From positions 14,392,146 to 14,456,145 of the forward strand of contig NC_047076.1 of assembly GCF_902459465.1 (NCBI RefSeq): a stretch of DNA of 64,000 bases, read 5' to 3'. Position numbers and translations under genes: made by a program. Source of the stretch: Asterias rubens (taxonomy: Eukaryota > Echinodermata > Asteroidea > Forcipulatida > Asteriidae). The notes beneath the pieces are model-generated. The model did not search any database. It was not told the DNA's origin and was given only the letters and a program-made list of their open reading frames with translations. Of the stretch, positions 1-10,408 are shown one piece after another; the stretch's first letter is position 1, and each line of letters opens with the position of its first letter.

Positions 1-170
1 ACCAGGCAGAGGGAAATAGACCCCTCTTCTGGTCACACCAGGCAGAGGGAAATAGGCCCCTCTTCTGGTCACACCAGGCCCAAGGGGGAATAGACGTACC
101 GAAGGCAGAGGGAAATAGACCCCTCTTCTGGTCACACCAGGCAGAGGGAAATAGACCCCTCACTTGTACA
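1..170. repeat. Minisatellite, unit about 36 bp (GC-rich)
   Basis: About five imperfect copies of a unit containing CAGAGGGAAATAGACCCCTC followed by TTCTGGTCACACCAGG. The array begins at the window edge, so its true length is unknown. One copy is diverged around positions 80-105. Confidence 0.85.
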
Positions 171-332
171 GACTACGCTCATATTGAACCTTTCTGTTGT
201 GGAGAGATCTTTCAGAAATTGACAAAGGTTACATCAGTGGATTATTGTTTCCCGGTCTTTTTAATGGTAACCTCAGCCAAGACAAACCCCTCCTTTTTCT
301 GGATACACTATTACCAGGCAAAAACTACAATC

Positions 333-337
<5 letters not shown>

Positions 338-404
<67 letters not shown>
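338..404. repeat. (TAA)n microsatellite, tail of adjacent minus-strand SINE
   Basis: About 22 perfect AAT/TAA triplets. They abut a SINE lying in the minus orientation (404-780), where they occupy the 3' tail position. The poly-Ile reading frame across this run is not a gene. Confidence 0.9.
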
Positions 405-405
<1 letters not shown>

Positions 406-780
406 CGCATTTATAACGCGCCTTTTGCCAAAGGATACAAAGCGCCAGGTATTATTACTGCAAGGAGTGGGGCGAATTTTAAGATATAAGGCCTAATCCT
501 TAAGCACCATGTAATGGTTTACAAGGTGCTGTGGCGCAATATGCTGCCAATCCAGCCAGGAACACCGGGGCGAACCCATTCTCTTTTCGATAAGTGCACT
601 GGGTTCTTTTACATGCGTTTACACAACACTTGGGACCAACGGCTTTACGTCCCATCCGAAGGACAAAGCAATGGTTATATGTGTCTTGCTTAAGGACACA
701 AGTGTCACGGCTCGGGATTCGAACCCACACTCTGCTGATCAGAAACACCAGAGTTTGAATTCGGTGCTTTTAACCGCTCC
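404..780 (-). mobile_element. tRNA-derived SINE, minus strand
   Basis: Read on the minus strand, this begins with a tRNA-like head with a long variable region and a pol III B-box-like GGTTCGAATCC at about 713-724. A body follows that contains TGGGACGTAAAGCCGTTGGT, and it ends in the TAA-rich tail at 338-404. Related copies in the window are at 11005-11225 (+), 17405-17672 (-) and 47188-47480 (+). The open frame at 500-748 is a by-product of the SINE. Confidence 0.7.
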
Positions 781-2076
781 TGTGCTTTGAACACCTGCAA
801 CCTTAAAACACTTCAAGGCACTGGACACTATTGTTAATTACTCAAAATGATTCAGGCTCCCTCTGAAGTAACTCCCTCAAAGAAATATCCATCTCAGAAG
901 AAGTATGAACAGTTTTGTTCAAAACATCCCCTCCCACAATCTGTTTACTTTCTAAATACTTTGTTATTAATTCATTTAGCATTTTAAAAATGATTTCCTT
1001 TTAAAACCTTGTTTAATGGTCTAGTAGTAGGCTATATTGTTTAATTTCATCTTTACAAAATGTGCACTTCAGTTTCTATTCTGCCAGACATGTTTTTAAG
1101 GTAACATTTTTTTAGCACTGCAGCTTGATTACATCAATATATTTCCTTTACTGACATAAATGTATCGTGTGCTTGTACTGTACAATGTGTTTTAAAACAA
1201 GTTCTTGGTAGTGTGTGCTGAGTAATCCAAAATACCATCGAGAAAGGGAATGAATGCAAACCAATGTAACCTGAGCAACTCTGTAGCATGTTGGATATAA
1301 TAAGTGCCAGTGGCTAATGACCTATCTCTCAATCAACCCCAAACTTTATTTTGGCTTTCCATATTGCCCCCTGGTGAAACAAAACTTGTGGTCAAAGAGC
1401 TGTCTCATCCAATACACAAAAGAATCCATGATGAATAATTCAAGTACAATCAGGAAAGTAATATCAGTGAACCCACAAACCATACCATAGAGATCAAGCA
1501 AGCTTGTGAACCTGCATACAATGATAGCCCTTTGGCTATGCATTCAGATCGGGACTCGGAACGCTCAAATTGCACCGTTCGCCCTATTCAGATCTCACAA
1601 TTAAGTTTATAGCAATTTCTAACTAGAAGCATGTTACTCTAAGATGGTTGTTGAATTAGTTTTTTTTTACATTTGAAAGTCAGAAATTATGGCACATTTT
1701 AAAACATTATTCTTAACATAATATGTAACCTACGTGTATGGAGAAAGGCAAGTTACATCAGACTTGCATGGTATGCAAATGTATGAATTTCTTGGAATCA
1801 TTTTATTTATTAAAGGATAAGGATTGGGGAAATAACTTGTGTCAACAAAAGATCTCCATAAAACACTTGAAGTAAATGTATCAATACATGTACGTAATTA
1901 TGTGTAGGCACGTACGTATGCATGAGCTGTGTATGTGTACATCTTCATCATGTGTGCAACCTAAAAATACAATTAGCAACGTACATAATAAATGTACTCA
2001 TAATATATGAGCCATGTACACACTGTTCATGTAATGTGCAACCTCAAAATACAATCTTACTCCTAGCAACCTACAT
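781..2076. other. Intergenic, no gene seen
   Basis: AT-rich sequence. 813-880 resembles a short decayed piece of the TTAA-MITE family (GGCACTGGACACTATTG). I see no exon, RNA gene or tandem array here. Short open frames lack splice sites and composition typical of coding sequence. Confidence 0.5.
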
Positions 2077-2473
2077 TTAAAGGCAGTGGACACGATTGGT
2101 AATTACTCAAAATAATTATTAGTATAAAACCTTTCTTGGTGACAAGTAATTGGGAGAGGTTGATCATGATGGTATAAAACATTGCGAGAAACAGCACCCT
2201 TTTGAAGTGCCATAGTTTTCGAGAAAGAAGTAATTTTCCACAAATTTGATTTAGAGACCTCAGATTTAGAACTTGAGGTCTCGAAATCAACCATGTAAAC
2301 GCATTACCTTCGTGAGACAAGGGTGTTTTTTTCTTTCATTAATATCTCGCAAGTTCGATGACCGATTGAGCTCAAATTTTCACAGGATTGTTATTTTATG
2401 TACGCATATGTTGAGATACACCAACTATGAAGGCTAGTCTTTGACAATTACCAATAGTGTCCACTGCCTTTAA
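2077..2473. mobile_element. TTAA-flanked MITE, complete copy
   Basis: Both ends are inverted repeats starting at TTAA: TTAAAGGCAGTGGACACGAT on the left and its near-complement ending CACTGCCTTTAA on the right. The interior has the family's inner palindrome (GAGACCTCAGATTTAGAACT region). Further copies lie at 10638-10990, 15443-15764, 19569-19923, 23970-24355 and 56077-56318. The TTAA ends recall piggyBac-type target sites, but no transposase is present, so that assignment is an inference. Confidence 0.8.
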
Positions 2474-4900
2474 GACACAACGTAAATGTACTCAGAAGCC
2501 GTGTACATAGATGTGCAATATAATATCAGCAAATTACTTTAGGCCTATACATCAAAACCAACTGCCAATATTTCATAAATGCAGGGATGTGATGGCTGTT
2601 GAGAACAAAAACTGAACTCTAAGAATTCTTTTAGAATTTTACAAAAAAAAATAACATCCCTGTAAATGAGTTGTAAAAATACAGATTAAATTTAAAGATG
2701 CTATGTCAGATTTTTGGCCCCAAACATTAAAAAATAGATTTTTTTGAGTGAATGGTATTTCAAAGAGTATCACCCGCTTTAACAAAAAAAAGTTTAACTT
2801 TTACTTTTAATGGTCAGGAACTATGACAAATGGGAATTCCTTAGCGTTGGGAGCTGCATTGTTTCATAAAAATGACGGATTTGTGAAGAATATATGACGA
2901 TCGAAACTCACCGCAGAAAAATATATGCTGCCATGGAATGTGAATCTGTTGAAAATAGTGGTTTCTTGCAGGTAAGATTTGAGTTCTGAAGCTTTGAAAT
3001 TTTCCCGCCCCAGAAACGTCACTGTAGTGTATACTACGAAAGTGTAAGGCTGCCAGGGCTAGTTTAAACCAAGCTATTTTGTTACAAAATAACAAAAACT
3101 ACAAAATAAAATAAAATAAGCTTCAGGGAGTAAAGTAGTAAAGAATGAATTGCCACGGCTGATACTTCACGAAGACGCCAAGGGCGAATGCCTCCATGCT
3201 CCCTGGGCATTGCCTTTGAAATGGCCCATTCATTAGAAATTTAAATATTCTTTATTACCCTTTACCATAAGAAAATGCCTTGGTGCCCTTGCCCTTTCAA
3301 AAATAGATGTAACAAGTCTGATGTATAATTATGTAGTCAAACTAACTGGTTGGCCCAAACAGGCCAGCGATCAAGGCCGAGTCTTGAGTCTACTTTCAAC
3401 TATACCTGACCTATGTCACTCACACACCTTAGAGACCAGGCTTATACTACACAGTTAAGGTGACATAAGCTTTGCCTGATCTTAAAAGGTTCAATTGACT
3501 GAAAAGTAGGAGCTCCTATTACTATAACAGTATCCCATAATCAATACAGTGCTCTACATACCAGCCAAGCAACTACTTTACCCATATCAAATTCATACCA
3601 TATCCTAGGGCAGGGATATCATATTCAAGTTGGTGATGTGGAAATGGAAATAAAAACCTGCCTTCTACAAGAAATTTAAAAGCATTGTTCTTGAGTTCAA
3701 AAAATAAATTCCATGAAACCTGTAAGATGAGTGCTGTGCAGTAAGGCATTATGAGTGTCAATCCTCCTTACCACAAACTAGATCTCCCTTAATAATTCAC
3801 AAACGTTATATTTCACAAAAGTAATGGCTCTACTAAACACCTCATTACAACATTCCTTGACAGATAGAGGGTTCATTAAGACATTAGGAGAGTAATGCTC
3901 CATAGTGGCCCAGTGGTTGATTTCACAGAGAGGTCCTAGGAGTTATTAAAAACTTAATGCTAGTCCTAGGTCGATTAACTCATCCAAACTCGAGATTAGA
4001 CTAGTCTTAACTCTTTGTGAAATCCAACCCACATTCTTAATAAATGGCTTCATAGCCCCCATTCGTTTTAGCTGGTTTTCTTGATGTCTTTGTTGTGTTT
4101 TGGGGTTTTTAGGTTCTTGCTCCTTGGCTAAACTTGTAATCATTACATGTACGTATGCCTATCAGCAATAAAATAAAACATGTCACATACATAATGTACA
4201 TGACAGATATTCAAATCTTAAAAAAATAAAAACTTCAAATAAAGTTAATTCCATTTCGGTGCAGTCATGGTGATATTTCAGTATTTGTTGGTTATGAAAC
4301 ATACATAGTGTACAGTACAACTTATTATTAATAAACCTACCACAAGAGGGCGCTCTTATGTTTGATGAACTCATCTAAGCTACAAAACGGTACATCTTAT
4401 TGATCATTTTTTTAAAATCATCCTCATTTGAAGTAGACTTCCAACACATCTTCAGTAAACTATCCATGTATCTTTCTGTATGTAATGTACTAAGCACCTT
4501 GAGTACCTTGTTGGTAATACAAGCGCTAAGAACAAAATAATTTTAAATCATTAGAGATATTCTGGGACAAGGAGTACATGTAGGTTGTGTATTGTAAAAC
4601 TTAAAACCAAATTAAACTGCACTGTACAGAAATTTTGTTTAAATTATGTGTTTTAATTTGTCATTTTCAATTCTTATTTTTTTTTGACATTTGGTTTGCA
4701 ATCAAGTGTTCCGGTAAAGGTGAACTGGTTGAAGTTTTCTAACTATTTAATTATTTTTACAAGTTACTCGTGACACGACCCAAGTGACTCATGACTCACA
4801 CTCGGACTTGACTCAAGTGACTTGAAACCTAGCTCACCTTGTTGGGCTGTCGTGGCTCTGTGGCCCAATCAATAGTGCCAATCCGCTGGATTCAATGACC
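2474..4900. other. Intergenic, repeat fragments only
   Basis: Contains one foldback-arm copy at 2826-3066 (described separately). The rest is AT-rich. A minus-strand open frame at 3946-4143 overlaps repeat-like sequence at its 3' part; I cannot support it as an exon. Confidence 0.45.
2826..3066. mobile_element. Solo arm of a foldback element
   Basis: This matches both arms of the foldback at 42340-42955. Shared blocks include GTTGGGAGCTGCATT, CCGCAGAAAAATATATGC and GAATGTGAATCTGTTG. Only one arm is present here, so it is a degraded or rearranged copy. Confidence 0.65.
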
Positions 4901-4904
4901 TGCC

Positions 4905-5885
4905 TAACTGCCTCTCAAGCACAACAACATAGACTACTTGCAGACGACACTGTTGTTTACAGACACATCTCTTTAATCGACGATGCCATCAGCCTCCAGG
5001 AAGATATCAATGCCCTCCAAGACTAGGAAATGAAATGGCTGATGCGCTTCAATTCAAAAAGCCAAGTAGTCACCAATAAATGGATCATTGTCCCTGCCTG
5101 CCTCTTACACCATCCCTGGGCATACCTTGGAGGCTGTCAACTCTGCTAAATACCTAGGAGTCCACCTTGATCCGAAACTAAGCTTCAACACGCATGTTGA
5201 CAACATCTCAAAAAGAGCCACTAGCACCAAGGCCTTCTTCTCCCGCAGTCTGTGCCACAGCAGCCAGAAAATCAAAGAAGCTGTCAACACCACCTTTATT
5301 CGACCAGCAGTCGAATATGCAGCAACTTCATGGGATCCCCACACGCAACGTAACATCAAGAAGCTAGAGCAAGTCCAACGAAGCTCAGCTCGATTCGTCA
5401 TGGGAGATTACAGAAGAATGAGCAGTGTTACCGCCATGCTAGATCACCTCGAATGGCCTTCTCTACAGGAACTCGTTACCAAAGCTGCCTTCAACTGATG
5501 TACAAAATAAGATTCAACTTGGTCGACATCCCCTGGAACACCCTTCTGACACATTCAACCACATCAACAAGAGGTCATGGCTCTCGATTCACAATCCCAC
5601 ATACCAGCTCTTCAGTCTACGCCAGATCCTTCCCACACACCATCCGGGACTGGAACAACCTCCCAGTTGATCCTGCGGCGTACCCGTCCCTTGACGCTTT
5701 CAAACTGGCGTTAAGGGACCCCCGGCTGAAGTAACCTCATCTCCAGCTTTTTTACTCGCACCTGTACATAATTCTATTTGCACCTGACACAAATTCCTGT
5801 TGCCTCGGTCAACACATGCACTCACACGCAGTGCGTACATCTTCAACCATTTGAAGGCTGCACTTTATAAGGAAGAAGAAGAAGA
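4905..5885 (+). pseudogene. 5'-truncated non-LTR retrotransposon (reverse transcriptase C-terminus)
   Basis: Conceptual translation gives the RT catalytic motif LADDTVVY near 4950. A thumb/C-terminal region follows (KYLGVHLDPKLSFNTHV, then FIRPAVEYAATSWDP), then a terminal WNNLPVDP motif ending at a stop at 5734. A stop codon near 5023 and a frameshift near 5490 break the frame. The 3' end finishes in a GAA-rich tail at about 5868-5885. This is a dead copy; the motifs are typical of jockey/CR1/L2-type LINE ORF2 proteins, and I cannot fix the clade. Confidence 0.8.
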
Positions 5886-5946
5886 CTCCCTCGCGACGAG
5901 AAGCGCAAGCGGAGGGAGTTCAGCCATTGGCACTAGTATTGATGAT

Positions 5947-6307
5947 TAAGCTTGGGCGATATCACGATATTATCGAATATCGCGATATTAATTTGGAAAC
6001 GATTTCGATATCGGATGGATTTGGTTTTAATCGAAATATCGATATATCGCGATATATCGCGATATCGATTAAATATCGCGATGTATTTGCTAGCTGAGAC
6101 ATCTTGCACCCCATAGGTTTGTGAGTAAAACCAGAAGAATAGGTCATTAGAACACACATCTTATGCTATGACTGTCTCTTCTACAACTTTCACTTGGAGT
6201 ATGAAGACGGATGATGTCAAATTTAATCAATCGCGATTATATCGAATATCGCGATATATTTTCGGCGATATATCGTGAATAAAATAAATCGATATCGCCC
6301 AAGCTTA
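5947..6307. mobile_element. hAT-type MITE, copy 1, with 8-bp target duplication
   Basis: The terminal inverted repeats are TAAGCTTGGGCGATATC and its exact complement. The interior is rich in CGATAT palindromes. The element is flanked by a perfect 8-bp direct repeat, TTGATGAT, at 5939-5946 and 6308-6315. An 8-bp duplication and a GGGCGATA-type terminus fit non-autonomous hAT elements. No coding capacity. The second copy is at 12681-13032. Confidence 0.88.
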
Positions 6308-6410
6308 TTGATGATGGGGCTATCGTGGCTGTAGTGTTATTGTAGCTCTCTTTAGCAACATCAGTCTTTTGTTGCCATTCATACCAGACAAAAAAGAGCT
6401 AGGTGGAACA

Positions 6411-6884
6411 TAGTTGCAATAACGTAACCCTCCTCCGACGGCCGCCAGGCCGGAGGGTTAATCTGGTCCGGTTAATCTGGTCCAACACGTACAATTTCGA
6501 CAGCTAGTCACCAGATTTTCCCCATTTTTACCACTTTATCATGACACAAATCATGACACAAATTCTGAGGATACGAACTTAATCCGCAATGTCTAATGCA
6601 GCCTGCCATAATAGTATTAACACCATTCAGGAAATATTTCGAAGAAAAATGGACAAAAACTTACCAGATCCCGGAGCGAATTCCCAGGTTCATATTTTGA
6701 ACCTGTCGCATCGCTTTGCAAACGCATTATTTTGTTGTTGGGCTAAACCATTCTGTAAAAGGGGTGTTACAATGTTGCAGTGCTGCAGTGCGTGCGCGCC
6801 ATTATGAGTAAACGGCGTGCAATGCAAACAGACAGCGCGCAAACGCACTGCAACATTGTAAGGAGGGTTACTTTATCGCAACTA
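6411..6884. mobile_element. MULE-like MITE with 9-bp target duplication
   Basis: Left end TAGTTGCAATAACGTAACCC, right end the approximate complement ending TTTATCGCAACTA. The flanks are a perfect 9-bp direct repeat, GGTGGAACA, at 6402-6410 and 6885-6893. A 9-bp duplication is typical of Mutator-like elements, so this assignment is an inference from duplication length alone. The interior has a stem made of TTACAATGTTGCAGTGC and its complement. It also shares a module (AAACCATTCTGT ... GGGGTGTTA) with the foldback at 8011-10004. Confidence 0.75.
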
Positions 6885-6913
6885 GGTGGAACAGTCTCCT
6901 TATTAAAAAATTA

Positions 6914-7045
6914 GGAAAAGTTTCCGTATGGCGCCACCACTTTTTCATTCGATATGAAATAATATAGTATCTAATTTACCTCAATGAGATATCCTTTTTT
7001 GTAAAAATTAGTAAAAAAGTGGTGGCGCCATATGGAATGTTATCC
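6914..7045. mobile_element. 132-bp palindromic MITE, copy 1
   Basis: The ends are GGAAAAGTTTCCGTATGGCG and the complement of GGATAACATTCCATATGGCG. Most of the element forms a hairpin with arms of about 35 bp containing GGCGCCACCACTTTTT. The flanks do not show a clear target duplication. Copy 2 is at 7823-7954. Confidence 0.8.
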
Positions 7046-7262
7046 CCAGAGACTAAAAAAAGAGAGCAATAATAAGAGCCATAATAATTAATTAAGAAAA
7101 TAGCATACACACCACAACCAGCCCATCCATTGTGGTAGCCTACTAATTCTACCTCCATGATCCAACCATACAATACAATACATAACATGGATAATCTTCC
7201 GGACGTCGCCACCAATTTATCCGCCGTTAATTAACTCCAAAACCACTGAATTTTTTTCTTAC

Positions 7263-7325
7263 CTGAGAAGAAGGGTTACCGTATTCCACGATAGTAACGT
7301 CTTGCTTAGCGTTCTCTCTGCTCAT
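7263..7325 (-). CDS. Possible first coding exon of an unidentified minus-strand gene
   Basis: On the minus strand an ATG at 7325 opens 21 codons (MSRENAKQDVTIVEYGNPSS, then Q) and stops at a strong splice donor, CAG followed by GTAAGA, at 7262. It sits about 260 bp from a candidate plus-strand first exon of C2orf69, which would make a head-to-head promoter. I could not identify the protein or find a convincing second exon between 1 and 7200. That region is full of repeats, and the gene may continue beyond the window. The donor and frame are seen; the gene is an inference. Confidence 0.35.
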
Positions 7326-7583
7326 TCATTCAAGCACTACACAAAATAACAACACAATTTAGATAAGTCGTGTGTGTCTCTCTAGCTCTCCTCTCGATCT
7401 CGTCCGTGAAATCTGATTTACAGCACGACAACATTGGCTTTCAAGTCAACTACAGAGGGCGCTATTGTCAATATACTGCTCTGTAGTTTCGCGGAAGTTA
7501 GCGCACAACGTGGGGATGGGAAACGTCAAATTTCTTCTCACAAATTATGAACACCAAAGGAGAAAATTCAACTATTTTAAATA
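7326..7583. promoter_or_regulatory. Candidate bidirectional promoter
   Basis: Non-repetitive spacer between the putative minus-strand exon (7263-7325) and the putative plus-strand first exon of C2orf69 (7584-7616). It is less AT-rich than its surroundings. I see no TATA box at a convincing position. The call depends on both flanking exon predictions. Confidence 0.3.
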
Positions 7584-7616
7584 ATGCCGTCATGGAGTAC
7601 CAACTACAAGGAACAT
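7584..7616 (+). CDS. C2orf69: Candidate first exon of C2orf69 homologue
   Basis: An ATG at 7584 gives MPSWSTNYKEH and then a good donor, GTGAGT, at 7617. It is in phase with the exon beginning at 10391. Read-through needs the second of two acceptor AGs (10390, not 10381). If the first AG is used, this exon would be 5' UTR. Supported by splice-site quality and position only. Confidence 0.35.
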
Positions 7617-7822
7617 GTGAGTACATTTTAGATTCCTGAGTTAGGTAGCTTGCCAGTTCCAACCCCCTAATCAATATGTTTAGAAACTCGGAAAACTCCT
7701 TAATTTAAATAATTAATGCTCAGTCACCAGTCAGACACCCAGGGCTATTTTCCCAACAACCTATGTAATGTTCAGACAACCCCAGGCAGGGCCTTTTCTC
7801 AAAGCTCGGCTTGGGATCCAGC

Positions 7823-7954
7823 GGAAAAGTTTCCGTATGGCGCAACCACTTTTTCATTCGAAATAAAATAATATAGTATCTTATTTACCTGATTGATATA
7901 TCCCTTTTTGTAAAAATTAGTGAAAAAGTGGTGGCGCCATATGGAAAGTTATCC
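7823..7954. mobile_element. 132-bp palindromic MITE, copy 2, with 8-bp target duplication
   Basis: Same family as 6914-7045. It is flanked by a perfect 8-bp repeat, GATCCAGC, at 7815-7822 and 7955-7962, which proves the element boundaries. An 8-bp duplication suggests hAT-type mobilisation. Confidence 0.88.
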
Positions 7955-8010
7955 GATCCAGCTCCAAACTATAATAAGGCTCCCCTGTGAGCCTTATAAT
8001 ATAAGGCTCA

Positions 8011-10004
8011 TAAGTTATATAGGCCTATAGGGGTCTAGTGGTTGGGGCTCTTTAACGCTATACGTTTTTCAAATCAGCGTTGATATGTGAAAGTTTTACG
8101 ACCGTTAGCCAGCAATAACTGAGTGAAGTTTCTTTTGTACTACACTACCAAAACTTTCCCCACATAGGCCTACTCAATACACATTCATAATGCTTGCATT
8201 GTTGAGTGAAATTAAAAAACATCGTAAAACAATAAATTTTCTGCTCGGTACTCACTGTTGTTTTTCTGCCGCATCGCACAATTTTTGACTTCTCATATGC
8301 AGCATATTAACTACATGTAGATCGACGAACTGCCGAGCCGCGGTCGAGTCAGACTAAACCATTCTGTGAGAGGGGTGTTAAAAACCCGTGCTGCAGTGCA
8401 AGGGCGCTTTATGCGTGAACGGCGGGATTACTATTATTATTGTAAACAAACAGCGCACTCATTCATTCATTCATAATTGGTTTATTATTTTAAAAACAAA
8501 TTCCCATGGCGACTGGAGGTCGAATTACAGGAAAATATACAGAGATTAAAAACTAAGAAAAAATTACACTATTTCACATTATTTAAGAAATAATTGATTA
8601 AGGAGAGACAAATATTTACAATGTAGAAAACAAATTTTTCTGAAAGTTGCGGGAAAACAAAAAACAAAACCTGGAAAAAGAATATTGCTGGCACAGTCAA
8701 AGGGCGCATAAATAGCTGCATTCTATTGCAAATCAGTTATTAAAAAGGTGTGTGAGGTGAGGGAGAGGGCTCTTTCTATAGCGCTCTGTTCAGCATTTAC
8801 CCAGAAGTAAGGAGTTCCTAAGTTGGTACCCACTATCATACCTCTGTGGCAAGAGGCGCTTTAGGACTGATGAAGGGAGAGTTTTGGCAAAAGATTGGCA
8901 CAAGTGGTTACGACGGCATACCAGTGTTTCAATATTGCACAATTGTAGAGCGTCTGAGTAGCACACGTAGTCATTGCCAAGAATAATTCTGCATGCGCTT
9001 TTGCACCCTTTCCAGATCATTGCACTGCTTACTTAACAAAGCACCTGACCAGGCGGGTGCAGCGTACTCCAAAATTGGCCGCACAAAGGAGGTATATAGG
9101 CCTATAGCAACAAGATCAGATATTCTTCTAGGTAATGATACTTCAATTTACGTAGCACGAAAAGGCGGGAATTTGCACGCTTGATCATTGAGCCTACATG
9201 TGTGTCCCACCTTAAGTCGGCTTGAATAAAAACACCTAAAAGCTTAATAACTACACATTGTGTAATAGTTTTGTCATTTAGAGTCAATGGGAGGGGATCT
9301 GGTGGGTTCCGCGAGAAACAAATGTCCATGGTGAAACACTTTTTCACGTTAAGTTGCATTTTGTTGTCTGACGACCAAACATCCAGATCAGTTATTGCAG
9401 ATGGGAGGTTGGATCCAACACTGGCATCACGGGTTTCAATGACAGTCATGTCATCAACATATTTGAAGTGTTTTATACTTTTATTGTTCTCTTTGAAACC
9501 GGCATCGTTGATAATTGCCAGGAAGATAATAGCACCGAGCTTAGTGCCTTGTGGGACACCTGCATTAGTATGGGTCCATTCCGAAAAGCAATCTAGGTAT
9601 CTCACGCACGCACTGCCACATGGGTTTGTAACACCCCTTTCACAGAACGGTTTAGTCAGACTCGGCCGCGGCTCGGCAGTTCGTCGATCTACATGTAGTA
9701 GGCTGGTGCCCGATTTATAAAGCGTTGAGCATATTGAGAAGTCAAAAAACGGGCGATGGGGCAGAAAAAACAACAGTGAGTACCGAGCAGGAAATTGCAT
9801 TGTTTGACGATGTTTTTAAATTTCACTCAACAAAAAGGAAATGCAAGCATTATGAATGTATATTGAGTATGTGGGGAAAGTTTTGGTGGTGTAGTGCAAA
9901 AGAAACTTCAGTTATTGCTGGCTAACGGGCGTAAAACTTTCACCTATCAACGCTGATTTGAAAAACGTGTAGCATTCAGAAGGCCCAAAATATTAGACCC
10001 CTAT
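8011..10004. mobile_element. Foldback element with about 370-bp inverted arms, carrying a LINE insert
   Basis: The left arm (about 8025-8400) and right arm (about 9620-10003) are long inverted repeats of each other. Shared blocks are TTTTTCAAATCAGCGTTGA, CTACATGTAGATCGACGAAC and TGCCGAGCCGCGG. A possible 8-bp duplication, AAGGCTCA, lies at 8003-8010 and 10005-10012. The left terminus is not symmetric with the right, so the exact left edge is uncertain. The interior is mostly a LINE fragment (8458-9610). It lies inside the C2orf69 first intron if the first exon is at 7584. Confidence 0.75.
8458..9610 (-). pseudogene. CR1-like LINE fragment (reverse transcriptase), minus strand
   Basis: Minus-strand translation gives GVPQGTKLGAIIFLAIIND, the YVDDMTV catalytic motif and KLLGVFIQADLRWDTH. 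After a stop/frameshift near 9100 it continues as YTSFVRPILEYAAPAWSG and the usual Cys/Arg-rich C-terminus (about 8790-9020). The 3' tail is (TGAA)n at 8458-8476. It is 5' truncated and inactive. It sits in the loop of the foldback at 8011-10004, so it inserted after or together with that structure. Confidence 0.85.
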
Positions 10005-10044
10005 AAGGCTCAAGGGGGAAGTTTCTAGAAGTACAAAATCCCTA

Positions 10045-10310
10045 TGTTCAGACACCCCTATATTCAGACACCCCTATAATCAGACACCCCTATATTCAGA
10101 CGACCCACGAAAAATTATCCCAACGCTATCCCCCTTTTATGTTCAGACAATTGTTCAAACATCCCTATTTTTCTGACAACCTAAATGTTCACAACCCTTT
10201 GTTCCTACACCCATAGATGTTCCTACACCCCTATGTTCCAACACCTGTATGTTCCATTGACAACCCTATGTTCCGACACCCTTGTATTCCGACACCCTTA
10301 TGTTCAGTCT
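10045..10310. repeat. Degenerate short tandem repeat
   Basis: Irregular repeats of about 15-19 bp built on TTCAGACACCCCTAT and TTCCGACACCC, drifting along the array. No clean period. The open frame over it is not coding. Confidence 0.6.
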
Positions 10311-10408
10311 GGTTGGTTTGTTATTATGTTTGGAGTTAAAGGCTTAGTCAACATCTCAATGTTTTTCTTGTTGTGTTCTAGTTGGCATAGTTGGTACTCC
10401 TTGAGATC

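Noticed and set aside
197-496. Poly-isoleucine open frame
   Set aside because: Translation of a (TAA)n microsatellite.
3946-4143. Minus-strand frame with lysine-rich peptide as second exon of the gene at 7263
   Set aside because: No acceptor with a pyrimidine tract in the right phase, and part of it is repeat-like.
9271-9720. Plus-strand frame of 149 codons
   Set aside because: Antisense shadow of the minus-strand reverse transcriptase fragment.
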